From assembly GCA_964557575.1 (NCBI GenBank), contig CAZLBC010000012.1, positions 1-64,000 of the forward strand: DNA of 64,000 bases. The letters run 5' to 3'. Shown in pieces: positions 44,655-54,231 of the stretch. A program made the translations under genes and the position numbers. Origin of the DNA: CAZLBC01 sp964557575 (GTDB lineage: Bacteria; Planctomycetota; Phycisphaerae; SM23-33). The notes under the pieces are model-generated. The model ran no database searches, was not told where the DNA came from, and worked only from the letters and a program-made list of their open reading frames with translations. Position 1 is the first letter of the stretch. The number at the start of each line of letters is the position of its first letter.

Positions 44655-45395
44655 ATGCAAGAAAAAAAAACTCAAAAACAGCCGTATTATCCGTCAATCG
44701 CAATCGCGCTGTTCCTGCTGTCCATTCAGGCGTGTCCTGCCGGAACCGAAACCGGCACGAAGAAAGATGACGGCGCAGCCGAGAGCAATCTCGACTACTG
44801 GCTGAAGCGGGCTGACGAAAAAAACTCGGGAGGCGACACGCCCGCACCGGCCGCGACTCCCTTCGGGAAAAAAAGGGAATTTTCACGGAAAGACGCCCTG
44901 CCGGGGGTTATTGCGTTCTCCGACGGCGCGGTGATCCCGGGCGGTATTTACACCACTGCCGATAAGGACTGGGAATTGTGGGTGGAAAAGTACAAGCGCT
45001 GGATTCGCATACCCCCCGCGGCGGTCCTGAGTATCACGGCAAAGATCGTGAAGGAATCAATGGAACTCCGCTGGAGATGGAAGGCGATGGGGGAACCCGA
45101 AAAGGTATACACCGGGGAAACATACCCCGTGAAAAGATTCCTGTGGGTATTTCACCTGGCCGACGGCACGTCCCTGACCGGCGCCATCAAGGGGCAGCCG
45201 GTGTGGGTTGAACCGGCGGGAGACGGCCCCACGAGACAGTCCGTTCTGCGGGAGCGCATGAAGGGTGACATCGGTGGTAAACTGACCGACCTTGTGTATC
45301 CCGATACAATCGTCATCTCACGGAACACGATGGAAAAGTTGCTCTCCGAAGAGAACGCGGGCGAGAAAAAAGGCAGCGGTACGGCAGACCGCTGA
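44655..45395 (+). CDS. putative lipoprotein of unknown function
   Basis: The 246-residue protein has a hydrophobic leader with a possible lipobox (LLSIQACPAG). A disordered linker follows, and then a beta-rich domain: GVIAFSDGAVIPGGIYTTAD, WELWVEKYKRWIRIPPAAV, LWVFHLADGTSLTGAIKGQP. The two 'sDG..i.G.i' repeats suggest a small SH3-like or Sm-like barrel. It is unrecognised, and no partner is evident. The frame is fixed by the signal peptide. The region after it (45396-45563) has a TTGACA at 45519 that may belong to the topA promoter. Confidence 0.55.
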   Translation: MQEKKTQKQPYYPSIAIALFLLSIQACPAGTETGTKKDDGAAESNLDYWLKRADEKNSGGDTPAPAATPFGKKREFSRKDALPGVIAFSDGAVIPGGIYTTADKDWELWVEKYKRWIRIPPAAVLSITAKIVKESMELRWRWKAMGEPEKVYTGETYPVKRFLWVFHLADGTSLTGAIKGQPVWVEPAGDGPTRQSVLRERMKGDIGGKLTDLVYPDTIVISRNTMEKLLSEENAGEKKGSGTADR

Positions 45396-45563
45396 CGCTG
45401 TTTCCACGGTGGCCGGACACTTCCGGCGGCCGAAAAAACAAGGGTGTTCATTTTTTTATAAACCCCACGCAGGCATTATCTTATATCTCTTTATCGGAAA
45501 ACCGGCACATCTTTGCGCTTGACAACTCCGAAATAAAACGAAAATGTGCCCCGCGAAGGGCGA

Positions 45564-48161
45564 ATGATGACGAAAGGTGAAAAAAATACGAGAAACACGA
45601 TGGATTCATCAGGCCACGGCAATGAAAACGGCAAGAAACTGGTCATTGTTGAATCCCCGGCCAAGGCGAGGACGATCAATCGTTACCTGGGCAATGACTA
45701 CATTGTGAAGGCCTCGATGGGCCACGTTCGTGACCTCCCGAAAAAGGGCTTGAAAGGCAAAAAACGCGCGGTTCCGGGCGTCGATATTGAGCATGATTTC
45801 GAGCCGACGTACACCCCCCTGCCCCGAAGCAAAAAAAACCTCGCGGAGCTGAAAAAATTCTCGCAACAGGCGTCGAAAATCTATCTCGCCACCGACCTCG
45901 ACCGCGAAGGTGAAGCCATCGCCTGGCACCTGGCCGAGAGCCTCAAGCTGCCGCCGGAGAAGACCTTCCGGGTGGTCTTCAACGAGATTACGCGATCCAC
46001 CATACGCGAGGCATTCGAAAACCCACGGCATCTCGACATGCACATGGTAAACGCCCAGCAGGCACGGCGCATACTCGACCGCATCGTCGGATACCAGGTC
46101 AGCCCGCTGCTGTGGAAAAAGGTCGCGGGAGGCCTCAGTGCCGGACGGGTCCAGTCCGTCGCGGTACGGCTGATCGTGGAACGCGAAGAGGAGATCGACG
46201 CCTTCGAACCCGAAGAGTACTGGCGCATACGGGCGGTGTTCTGCAACGACCCGGCAGCCGCCGGGACGATCGCCGAGGGGTGGAAAGCGCTGACGGCCCG
46301 AAAAGACGAAAACGGGCGCGACCTCCCGAAAAGGGAAATCCGGTCGTGGCTCGCCGACCACGGGGCGTTTGAGGCCGAGCTTGAAAAGTGGAACGGCGAA
46401 AAATTCAAGGCCGGCGGTGAAGAAACCGCCTTGGCCGTCGCGACCGCCCTGGGCGTCGATATCGAGGACATAACGCGGACCGAAGACGAAAAGGCGAAAG
46501 GAAAAGCCCGCAACCGTGTGATTGTCTCCGGCCGCATCACCCCCGATGCACTCCGTGCCGTGATTGCCGCAATCGAGAAAAAGGAAACCCGCACCAGGCC
46601 CTATGCCCCGTTCATCACGGCGACCCTCCAGCAGGCCGCGAGCATACAGCTCCGCTTCAGCGCATCGCGGACCATGCGGATCGCCCAGCAGCTCTACGAG
46701 GGAATCAATATCCCCGGCGAAGGGCACATCGGACTGATAACCTACATGCGGACCGACAGCCGCAACCTTTCACGCCTCGCCGTTTCCGGGGCGCGGGAAC
46801 TGATAGAACAGGAGTACGGGGATCGCTATCTCCCGGAAAAACCGAACGTCTACGCATCGGGCAAGCGGGCGCAGGAAGCCCACGAGGCCATCAGGCCGTC
46901 CGATCCCCGGCGGAAACCGGAAGATATCAGTAACGCCCTCACCAACGAGCAACTGAAGCTCTATTCCCTGATATGGCGACAGACCGTCGCGTCTCAGATG
47001 ACCCCCGCCGAATGGGAGGTAACAGACGCTGAAATAGTCGCCCGGACCGGCGAAGGCGAGGCCGTATTCAAGGCCTCGGGCCGGCGCCTGGTATTCGACG
47101 GTTTCCTGAGGGTGGCCGGGATGCCCAGGAACGGCGACCAGATTCTCCCCGAACTGAAGGAGCGACAAAAAGTCGGGACGGTTTCCATCGCACCTACGCA
47201 ACACTGTACCCAGCCGCCGCCGCGCTACACCGAAGCATCGCTGGTCAAGGCCATGGAGGCCAACAACATCGGGCGTCCCAGCACCTATGCCCCCATCATC
47301 CAGACGATCCAGGACCGGAAATACGTGGAGCTCATCAAGCGATCCTTTCATCCCACGGATATGGGACGGGTGGTGACCAAAAAGCTGGTGGAAAGCTTCC
47401 CCGATCTTTTCGAGACCGGCTTCACCGCCCACATGGAAAACCAACTGGACCTGATCGAGGAGGCCGAAAGCGACAGGGTGTCCGTGCTGCGGAACTTCTA
47501 CGGCCCGTTTGAAAAACAACTGGAAAAGGCCGCTGAAAACATGGTCCACGCAAAGGCCGAAAGCGAGGAAAGCGACTATACCTGCCCGACCTGCAGTGCC
47601 CCCATGGTCTACCGGTTCGGAAAAAACGGGCGTTTCTTGAGTTGCTCGGCATATCCCGACTGCAAGACCGCCATGCCGATCGACCGGGAAGGCCGTCCCC
47701 TGGAAACAAAGCATGTCGATGTCGCCTGTCCGGAATGCGGCGCCCCCATGATGCTTCGCCGTGGACGGTTCGGTCCGTTTTTGAGCTGCAGCACGTATCC
47801 GGACTGCAAGGGAACCGTGAAACTCGACAAAAAGGGGCAGGTCAAGCATCCGGCCCCACCGCCACTGGAAGTCGATGTTGCGTGTCCTAAATGCGGCAGC
47901 GCGACGATGAATCTCCGGCGGGGCAAGCGCGGTCCCTGGATCGGATGCGTCAACTATCCCAAGTGCCGGGGACGCGCCAAATGGTCTGCACTGGACGGTG
48001 AGAGAAAACAGGAACTGGAAACAGCGCTGGACAAACACGAAAAGGACAATCCGGTGCCGACGTTGAAAAAACTCGACGGAGAACCCGTCGGCGACGGCCA
48101 CATGCCGGTTGAAATCGAGGGGGAAAACGAGGTCCCCGCCCCCGGCAGCAAGGCCGAATAG
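45564..48161 (+). CDS. topA: DNA topoisomerase I
   Basis: This 865-residue type IA topoisomerase relaxes negative supercoils. It has the TOPRIM motif LVIVESPAKARTI and the acidic loop ATDLDREGEAIAWHLAES. The active-site Tyr is in GHIGLITYMRTDSRNLS. NIGRPSTYAPIIQTI lies in the core. Three C-terminal zinc ribbons follow, each with two CxxC-like pairs (CPTCSAPM, CPECGAPM, CPKCGSAT), from about residue 675. GAAGGG sits 4-9 nt before tandem ATGs at 45564/45567; an upstream GTG at 45546 and an ATG at 45600 are less likely. The C terminus is acidic. Confidence 0.96.
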   Translation: MMTKGEKNTRNTMDSSGHGNENGKKLVIVESPAKARTINRYLGNDYIVKASMGHVRDLPKKGLKGKKRAVPGVDIEHDFEPTYTPLPRSKKNLAELKKFSQQASKIYLATDLDREGEAIAWHLAESLKLPPEKTFRVVFNEITRSTIREAFENPRHLDMHMVNAQQARRILDRIVGYQVSPLLWKKVAGGLSAGRVQSVAVRLIVEREEEIDAFEPEEYWRIRAVFCNDPAAAGTIAEGWKALTARKDENGRDLPKREIRSWLADHGAFEAELEKWNGEKFKAGGEETALAVATALGVDIEDITRTEDEKAKGKARNRVIVSGRITPDALRAVIAAIEKKETRTRPYAPFITATLQQAASIQLRFSASRTMRIAQQLYEGINIPGEGHIGLITYMRTDSRNLSRLAVSGARELIEQEYGDRYLPEKPNVYASGKRAQEAHEAIRPSDPRRKPEDISNALTNEQLKLYSLIWRQTVASQMTPAEWEVTDAEIVARTGEGEAVFKASGRRLVFDGFLRVAGMPRNGDQILPELKERQKVGTVSIAPTQHCTQPPPRYTEASLVKAMEANNIGRPSTYAPIIQTIQDRKYVELIKRSFHPTDMGRVVTKKLVESFPDLFETGFTAHMENQLDLIEEAESDRVSVLRNFYGPFEKQLEKAAENMVHAKAESEESDYTCPTCSAPMVYRFGKNGRFLSCSAYPDCKTAMPIDREGRPLETKHVDVACPECGAPMMLRRGRFGPFLSCSTYPDCKGTVKLDKKGQVKHPAPPPLEVDVACPKCGSATMNLRRGKRGPWIGCVNYPKCRGRAKWSALDGERKQELETALDKHEKDNPVPTLKKLDGEPVGDGHMPVEIEGENEVPAPGSKAE

Positions 48162-48175
48162 TTTGTCGTCGCCTC

Positions 48176-48204
48176 TTGCGTCACCGCCCGAATCGCACTA
48201 GATT
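48176..48204 (+). promoter_or_regulatory. sigma70-like promoter abutting the start codon of the class IV aminotransferase gene
   Basis: TTGCGT (48176-48181), 17 nt, TAGATT (48199-48204), then 7 nt to ATG 48212. There is no Shine-Dalgarno, so the mRNA would be leaderless. Confidence 0.45.
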
Positions 48205-48211
48205 GGTCACC

Positions 48212-49108
48212 ATGACCGGCCCCGATCGAAACGTCTACCTGAGCGGTGAGATCATTCCCGCGGCAGAAGCGTCCATCGACATCGCGGACCCCGCCTTTCT
48301 TCACGGTTCCGCGGTCTTTACAACGATGCTCGCGAGCCGGGGGACGGTCTTTCGTTTTGACCGTCACCTCAAAAGACTCTCGGACAATGTCAACGTTCTC
48401 GGGCTCGACGTCGAGGTCACTACCGGACAGTTGGTATCCGGCATGTACGCCGTCATCGACGCCAACGGACTTTCCGAGGCCCGCTGCAGGATCACCCTGA
48501 CCCCCGGTCCCCCCGACCGAAAGCCGGTCACCCTGATGACGGCCGATCCCCTGCCGGACTACCCCGCGGCATGGCACCGTGACGGTATCGCGGTTGTCGT
48601 GACCTCCCTCAAGCAGTTTTCGGGGGACCCGATGGCGGGAAGAAAAACAGCCTGTTACCTGCCCCGGATACTGGCGCGGCGCGAAGCCGCGGCAAAGGGC
48701 TCCGAGGAGGCCCTGTGGTTCACCACCGACAACCACCTCGCCGAGGCCTGTTTCTCAAACGTCTTTCTCGTCCTGAACGGCACCGTCAGGACACCCCCGA
48801 AGGACACGCCCGTGCTGCCCGGGGTGACGCGCGAAGCCGTGCTGGAACTGTGCGCGGAACGGGACATACCGGCGGACGAAGAAGGTCGCCTGACCGTCGA
48901 CGACATGCTCGATGCCGAGGAGGTATTCCTTACCAGCGCCACCATGGGCATCCGACCGGTTATCCGTATCGAGAAGCATCGAGTCGGTACGGGAACACCG
49001 GGCGACATTACGCGCGTGCTGACAGACGCGTACCGGGAGCTGGTCGCCCGCGAATGCGACCGGGGACGAGACGGAAACAACACGGCATCAGACGAGGAGG
49101 GAGCGTGA
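48212..49108 (+). CDS. aminotransferase class IV (aminodeoxychorismate lyase or branched-chain aminotransferase type)
   Basis: The 298-residue PLP enzyme shows the fold type IV motifs: FLHGSAVFTTMLASRGTVFR and RHLKRL near the start, the PLP Lys in AGRKTACYLPRILARREA, LAEACFSNVFLV, and PVLPGVTREAVLELCAE with TSATMGIRPV. The two activities of this fold, PabC-type lyase and branched-chain aminotransferase, cannot be separated by eye. PabC is attractive because pabB lies 4 kb away and no pabA is seen. The NIF3 gene starts one base after its stop, so the two are cotranslated. Confidence 0.8.
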   Translation: MTGPDRNVYLSGEIIPAAEASIDIADPAFLHGSAVFTTMLASRGTVFRFDRHLKRLSDNVNVLGLDVEVTTGQLVSGMYAVIDANGLSEARCRITLTPGPPDRKPVTLMTADPLPDYPAAWHRDGIAVVVTSLKQFSGDPMAGRKTACYLPRILARREAAAKGSEEALWFTTDNHLAEACFSNVFLVLNGTVRTPPKDTPVLPGVTREAVLELCAERDIPADEEGRLTVDDMLDAEEVFLTSATMGIRPVIRIEKHRVGTGTPGDITRVLTDAYRELVARECDRGRDGNNTASDEEGA

Positions 49109-49109
49109 C

Positions 49110-50210
49110 GTGAACGTAGCCGATGTATGCCGCGCCATGGAAATGATTGCTCCCGGCACGCTGGCCCGGGACTGGGACAACGTGGGACTGCTTGTCGGGA
49201 GATACAACCGAAAGGTAACGAGTGTTTTGCTCTGTATCGATTGCGGGGAGAATGTGCTGGCGGAAGCCGTCCGCAAAAAAGCGGAAATGATCATATCCTA
49301 TCACCCGCCGCTTTTCAGGCCGATTTCCCGCGTCACCGAGTCCGACGCGCCGGTCATTTACGGTGCGGCGGCACACGACAGGGCGATCTACTCTCCCCAC
49401 ACGGCCCTGGACGCGGCCGAAGGCGGCACCAACGATGTCCTGGCAGAAATAGTCGGCCTCGATGACCTGCGCCCCCTCGACCCGTTCCCGGGCACCGCTG
49501 CCGGCAAGGTGGTCACCTTCGTCCCCACGGAACACGCCGCCGACGTGGCCCGGGCGGCTTTCGAGGCGGGGGCCGGGATTATCGGCGACTACACGCACTG
49601 TTCCTTCATGACCGAGGGCGTCGGAACGTTTCGCGGCGGGGAGGAAAGCAACCCGTCCGTGGGCCGCCGCGGAATGCACGAGGCCGTGGATGAAACCAGA
49701 CTCGAAATGGTATGCCCCGCCGAACACCTCGAAGCGGTCCGTGCGGCGATCGTCAACGCGCACGACTACGAAGAACCGCCGGTCGATATCTATCCCCTGC
49801 GGACCGCGCCGGGCGGCATCGGCATGGGCCGGGCGGGAAGGCTCCACCGGCCCCTCAGGCAGACGACACTTATCAACCGGATCAAGAAAAATCTGGGACT
49901 GAAAAAAATCACCGTGGCCCTCTCGGGAGGCGGGGAACGAATGGTGGGAACCGTCGCCGTCGCCGCCGGTTCCTGCGGCGGAATGTGGCAATCCGCGATC
50001 GAGGCCGGCGCCGGCTTCTACCTCACCGGCGAGCTCAAACACCACGAGGCACGCGCCGCCACGGCGGCGGGAATGACCGTTGCCTGCGTCGGGCATGCCA
50101 ACAGCGAGCGCCCGGTCCTGCAACGCCTGAAGGACGCGATTTCCCGGCTGCTGCCGGGAATACAGGTAATCCTGTCGACAATCGACCGCGATCCTTACGA
50201 GATTATGTAA
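49110..50210 (+). CDS. NIF3/DUF34-family protein
   Basis: This 366-residue cytosolic protein has paired metal-binding motifs of the NIF3 (GTP cyclohydrolase I type 2-like) family: DNVGLLVG, MIISYHPPLFRPI, YSPHTALDAAEGGTND and, at the end, FYLTGELKHHEARAA and CVGHANSERPVL. A central 130-residue insert (GAGIIGDYTHCSFMTEG, CPAEHLEAVRAAIVNAHDYE) is the PII-like domain of the longer family members. It begins with GTG at 49110, supported by GGAGGGAG. The metal-binding fold is conserved but the reaction is disputed. Cotranscribed with the aminotransferase gene. Confidence 0.9.
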   Translation: MNVADVCRAMEMIAPGTLARDWDNVGLLVGRYNRKVTSVLLCIDCGENVLAEAVRKKAEMIISYHPPLFRPISRVTESDAPVIYGAAAHDRAIYSPHTALDAAEGGTNDVLAEIVGLDDLRPLDPFPGTAAGKVVTFVPTEHAADVARAAFEAGAGIIGDYTHCSFMTEGVGTFRGGEESNPSVGRRGMHEAVDETRLEMVCPAEHLEAVRAAIVNAHDYEEPPVDIYPLRTAPGGIGMGRAGRLHRPLRQTTLINRIKKNLGLKKITVALSGGGERMVGTVAVAAGSCGGMWQSAIEAGAGFYLTGELKHHEARAATAAGMTVACVGHANSERPVLQRLKDAISRLLPGIQVILSTIDRDPYEIM

Positions 50211-50216
50211 TTCCCC

Positions 50217-51491
50217 TTACCCATCAAGTTCAAAAAGCCGGCGCAGGACTTCCGCCCGCCGCGACGCCTTGCCGGGGTCTTCTGATTGCCTGAGTTTTTC
50301 CACCGCGGGATGGCAGAATTTTCTCAGGCCCCGTCGAATGGCCCGGCGCAAAATTTCCATGTCCTCGTCCGCGTCGTCATGTGAAGACAGCTTGTTCCAC
50401 GCATCCTCGAGTTCGTCCTCGATAATCTCGTCAAGGCGTTGATAGAGGGCCTCGATCGTCGGCGCCGTGTCCTTTGAAACGATCTCCCGCATGAATGCCT
50501 CGACGTGCCGGCCGACCAGCCGCTCGCCTTCCTCGATCCAGACCCGTCGCTCGTCGAGCGTAGCCCTGACCACCGTGTCGAGATCGTCGACGTTGTACAG
50601 GAACACGTTCTCAACATCCCACACCCCGCTTTCAACATCTCGCGGGACGGCAAGGTCGATCAGCAGCATCGGCCGCCATCGCCGGCGTTTCTGGGCCGCC
50701 CGGATCATGTCGACGGTGATCACCGCTTGGCGCGAGCCGGTCGAGGTAACAACCACATCGGCAGCCGCCAGCGATTCGCCGAGCCGTTCGAACGGGACGG
50801 ACGTGCCCCCGCAGCCGGCGGCGAGGCGGTCGGCCTTTACCGGGGAACGATTGCATACCAGGATCCGGGCGGGATCGAGATCGCCGACCGTGTTGAGCAA
50901 AATCCTGTTCATCTTGCCGCCCCCGACGCTCAAAATCGTGTGACCCCGCAGGGACTCGAACACGCGGTTGATACAGTCGACGGCCACCGACGCGACTGAA
51001 ACCTTGCCCGCCGAAATGCCGGTCTCCGTCCTGACCTGCTTGGCGGCCCGCAGGGCCGCGTCCACGCATCCGCACAAAAGACCGCCCGCCACCCCCGCAT
51101 CAACCGCCGCCGACCGGGCCTCCTTTACCTGGGCCACAATCTGATCTTCGCCGGGCACGAGGCTGTCGAGTCCGGCGGCGACCCTGAAAAGATGGCTGAC
51201 CGCGGCATCGTCTTCGAGTGCATACAAGGCCTCCCGGAGTTCGCCGGGGCCGATGCCGCCGGTGTCCCCGAACCACTCGCCGATCTCCTCGATTCGCGGC
51301 CGGCCGTGAACCGGGCGCACCGCGTATATCTCGGTGCGGTTGCAGGTGGAAAGAATCATGAATTCAGCGTCAGGCCACGCACCGGCGAGTTGTTCGAGAA
51401 CGCCGGGGACGTCTTCCCGCGGGACGGAAAGACGCTCCCGCACTGCGAGCGACGCGGTCTTGTGGCTGATTCCGGTGCAGAGAAACCGCAT
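50217..51491 (-). CDS. hemA: glutamyl-tRNA reductase
   Basis: This 424-residue enzyme reduces glutamyl-tRNA to glutamate-1-semialdehyde, the first step of tetrapyrrole synthesis. N-terminal motifs are GISHKTASLAVRERLSVP and the catalytic Cys in LSTCNRTEIYAV. RVAAGLDSLVPGEDQI, the NADPH loop ILSVGGGKMNRILLNT and DLAVPRDVESGVWD follow, then a helical dimerisation domain. An upstream extension to 51683 is shadow: the real ATG, 51491, is 5 bp past the stop of the Met8-HemX fusion, so the genes are coupled. It is convergent with NIF3 (6-bp gap). Confidence 0.95.
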   Translation of the reverse strand: MRFLCTGISHKTASLAVRERLSVPREDVPGVLEQLAGAWPDAEFMILSTCNRTEIYAVRPVHGRPRIEEIGEWFGDTGGIGPGELREALYALEDDAAVSHLFRVAAGLDSLVPGEDQIVAQVKEARSAAVDAGVAGGLLCGCVDAALRAAKQVRTETGISAGKVSVASVAVDCINRVFESLRGHTILSVGGGKMNRILLNTVGDLDPARILVCNRSPVKADRLAAGCGGTSVPFERLGESLAAADVVVTSTGSRQAVITVDMIRAAQKRRRWRPMLLIDLAVPRDVESGVWDVENVFLYNVDDLDTVVRATLDERRVWIEEGERLVGRHVEAFMREIVSKDTAPTIEALYQRLDEIIEDELEDAWNKLSSHDDADEDMEILRRAIRRGLRKFCHPAVEKLRQSEDPGKASRRAEVLRRLFELDG

Positions 51492-51496
51492 AGGTC

Positions 51497-52687
51497 TTAA
51501 TCCACCAGCAGGAAGCTTATCGCCATAACGAGAAATACCAGCAGGAAGCCCGCGATACCGAGAACCGCGGTGCGCCGTCCACGAAAACGGGGCGCCCACG
51601 CCGCCGCCACGGCCGCCAGGCAGATACCCCAGCCGACGAACGCAGCCGTCACCTTCGGGTGGGTCGTCCAGTCGCTGAGCCATCGTTCAGTCTCGACAGT
51701 CAACGCGCACAGCACGCCGAATCCGATCGCGACAGTAAAGCAGAAAAAGCCGTAGGTCAGCGCGGTGCGGCAGATCCTGTCGAGCTTTTCCAGCGACGGT
51801 GCACGCCTGCTGAGCAGCGAGGCATCCCGGTGTTTCAACGCCATCTCGGTTTTGAGGAATCGCACCGCCGTCCACGCGGAAATGCCGAGGGAAAGAAAAC
51901 TCAAAAACGCCCCCGCCACGTGCCCCGCGTAGAGCATGCCCGGATCACCGTAGTATATCACCGCCCACAGGGCAAAAATGACAGCGGTCACGGCGACACA
52001 CCCGATCAAAAGGCGATGGCCCTCTGCGGGTCGTTCATGTCGCGTCGTCCCGCGCACGGAAACCGCCGGTGTCTCGCCGGAAAGCAGGGCATCGAGGGCC
52101 CCGCGGACCGCGTTCCGCCCGCCGCGGCGATAGGTGCCGAACATGTCCCACGTGGCACTGTCGCGCATGACCGCCATCCGTCGGGACGGATCCGCGATAC
52201 TCCCCTTGAGTTCTTCGCGAAATTCACGGAGGAGTGCCGCGAACTCCCCGAGTCCCGCGGGAAGCGTGTCGCCGATATACCGCTTGACGGATCCGGCAAG
52301 CCCGGGGGCGGCATTGCCGCTCCCGACGGCGACCACCATATCTCCATCGCGTAAAACCGCGGGGCTGAAAAAATCACAATCGTCGGGCTGGTCGACGGCA
52401 TTGGCGAGGGCACCGGCCGAGCGGGCGTCTTCGGCGATGCGGGAATTCAGCGTGCTGTCGTCGGTGCAGGCGAACACGACAGCCGCGCCGTCGAGAAAGG
52501 CGGGACGGTACGGCTCCCGAATCAATTCGGCGCCGTCCGCAGTTCCGGGATCGTCATCGCCGCAAACGAGCCTGACGGCCGCACCGGCGTCCAGCAATTC
52601 ACGCACCTTGCGCATCCCCACGCCGCCGCAGCCGACGACAACCGCAAGCGATCCTTCGAGTCTCAGCATAACGGGATACGTTTTCAT
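51497..52687 (-). CDS. fusion of Met8-type precorrin-2 dehydrogenase with HemX/CcsA-like membrane domain
   Basis: The first half (about 1-210) of this 396-residue protein has VVVGCGGVGMRKVRELLDAG, ACTDDSTLNSRIAEDARSAG and DFFSPAVLRDGDMVVAVGSG, the NAD-binding core of Met8/CysG-N siroheme enzymes. The second half (about 222-396) has five membrane helices and APSLEKLDRICRTALTYGFF and WLSDWTTHPKVTAAFVGW, which follow the HemX/CcsA pattern (PsLe.ld....G, W.DPK.), although the WWD haem loop is missing. In many bacteria hemX or ccsA and met8-like genes stand next to hemA as separate genes. Here they are one polypeptide directly before hemA. Confidence 0.8.
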   Translation of the reverse strand: MKTYPVMLRLEGSLAVVVGCGGVGMRKVRELLDAGAAVRLVCGDDDPGTADGAELIREPYRPAFLDGAAVVFACTDDSTLNSRIAEDARSAGALANAVDQPDDCDFFSPAVLRDGDMVVAVGSGNAAPGLAGSVKRYIGDTLPAGLGEFAALLREFREELKGSIADPSRRMAVMRDSATWDMFGTYRRGGRNAVRGALDALLSGETPAVSVRGTTRHERPAEGHRLLIGCVAVTAVIFALWAVIYYGDPGMLYAGHVAGAFLSFLSLGISAWTAVRFLKTEMALKHRDASLLSRRAPSLEKLDRICRTALTYGFFCFTVAIGFGVLCALTVETERWLSDWTTHPKVTAAFVGWGICLAAVAAAWAPRFRGRRTAVLGIAGFLLVFLVMAISFLLVD

Positions 52688-52743
52688 TGCTACTATGATA
52701 CACTTCCAACGGCGGCGCGGCCAGTGATCGCTTGTCGCCGCCG

Positions 52744-54231
52744 TCAGTGCGTATACGGGCCGCGTGATGCGATATCAATACTTTCCAGCAGGGCCCGGGC
52801 CTTGTCGAGGGTTTCCCGGTATTCTTCCTCCGGGGCCGAATCGGCGACGATGCCCCCGCCGGCCTGCACGAGCGCGCGGTCACCGTCACAGATAATAGTG
52901 CGGATGGCTATATTCAAACACGCCGAACCGTCGGCCCCCACAATCCCGATACACCCGGTGTATACGCCCCTGGCCGCCGGTTCCAGTTCGTCTATAATCT
53001 CCATGGCCCGTATCTTCGGTGCGCCGGTTATGGAGCCGCCCGGAAAGGTGGACCGCAACAGCTCCGCCATGCCGACACCGTCCCTGAGTTCGCCGGCGAC
53101 GGTCCCCACCAGGTGAAATACCGTGGGATGGGTTTCGAGCCGCCGCCGGTCCGTCACCCGCACGGAGCCGAAACGACACACCCTCCCCAGGTCGTTGCGC
53201 AGCAGGTCTATTATCATGGCAAGCTCGGCATTGTCCTTTTCGCTGGAAAGCAGGGATCGGCTCGCCTCCCGATCGGCGCGGCGAGATCCTATCCGGGGCC
53301 GGGTCCCTTTTATGGGGCAGGTTATGACGCTCGACTCCCTGACTCTTAAAAACAGCTCCGGGGAACTCGATAGTACGGCGCAGTCCTCGCCGCCGGATTG
53401 AAAATGCAGCAGCGCGGAATACCACGCGGGATTCCGGGATCGCAGTATACGGTAGATGGCGGTCGGCGACGGGGAGGGACGTATAGTGAACCGCTGGGAG
53501 AGGTTCACCTGGAATATGTCGCCGGCGGCGATGTAATCGACGCATCTGCCGACCGCGGCACGATAATCGCCGGGCAGAAAATTGCTCGCGGCCGGCAACG
53601 ACAGCCGGCGCTCGGCCGGATCGGCCAGGGGAGGGAATGCGTCCCGGCCGCCCGCCCGGAGCAGGTCCAGGAGCCGCTCGGCAGCCCGGCCCGCACCCGC
53701 CGGCGTTTCATCGAACACCAGCTCGGCCAGGGACCACGCCCGCGTCGCCGCATCGTATACCAGCAGCGCATCGAAGAACGCCAGCCGCATGTCCGGCAGA
53801 GACGTATCCCGGGGCACCCGACACGGAAGCACCTCGATCAGGCGGCCCAGTTCGTAGCCGAAATAGCCGATCCACCCGGGAGAAAAGGGAGCGGGATGCT
53901 TTTCACGGACAGTCACGCAGGTAAAGGCCCGTTCCAGCGCGGCCCAGATGCCCTCGGCTTCCGCAGCGACGGCGACGCCGCGACCGTCGCGAAGAACAGC
54001 GTCGGCCAATTCAAGGACCCACAGGGGCGAACAGGCAAAAAGCGTGTACCGTCCGTGTTCCGGATGGTAGGCGGAAGAATCGAGGACGCAGGGATTCTCC
54101 AGCTTCGCCAGCAGCCCGAGAAGGCTTCCCGGATCAGCGTCGTGATTGAGCCGGGTGACCGTGAGGATCGCTTGCATGGCGACCGGCTCTCCGGCGGCCG
54201 GCATCATTCCGGGTGGTATCGATGCCGTCAT
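52744..54231 (-). CDS. pabB: aminodeoxychorismate synthase component I
   Basis: The 495-residue chorismate-binding enzyme aminates chorismate with ammonia from PabA for folate synthesis. It shows PGWIGYFGYELGRLIEVLP, YRAAVGRCVDYIAAGDIFQV, the PIKGTRPR signature (Lys before GTRPR marks PabB, where TrpE has Ala) and SITGAPKIRAMEIIDELEP. No glutaminase is fused or adjacent. The start at 54231 overlaps the stop of the DUF4091 lipoprotein gene by 4 bp (ATGA), hence translational coupling. A longer frame to 54429 is shadow. The aminotransferase class IV gene 4 kb away could supply PabC. Confidence 0.88.
   Translation of the reverse strand: MTASIPPGMMPAAGEPVAMQAILTVTRLNHDADPGSLLGLLAKLENPCVLDSSAYHPEHGRYTLFACSPLWVLELADAVLRDGRGVAVAAEAEGIWAALERAFTCVTVREKHPAPFSPGWIGYFGYELGRLIEVLPCRVPRDTSLPDMRLAFFDALLVYDAATRAWSLAELVFDETPAGAGRAAERLLDLLRAGGRDAFPPLADPAERRLSLPAASNFLPGDYRAAVGRCVDYIAAGDIFQVNLSQRFTIRPSPSPTAIYRILRSRNPAWYSALLHFQSGGEDCAVLSSSPELFLRVRESSVITCPIKGTRPRIGSRRADREASRSLLSSEKDNAELAMIIDLLRNDLGRVCRFGSVRVTDRRRLETHPTVFHLVGTVAGELRDGVGMAELLRSTFPGGSITGAPKIRAMEIIDELEPAARGVYTGCIGIVGADGSACLNIAIRTIICDGDRALVQAGGGIVADSAPEEEYRETLDKARALLESIDIASRGPYTH

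Noticed and set aside
52744..54231. annotation as anthranilate synthase TrpE
   Set aside because: The PIKGTRPR signature carries the Lys typical of PabB, where TrpE has Ala; trpD lies far away, so context does not argue for TrpE.
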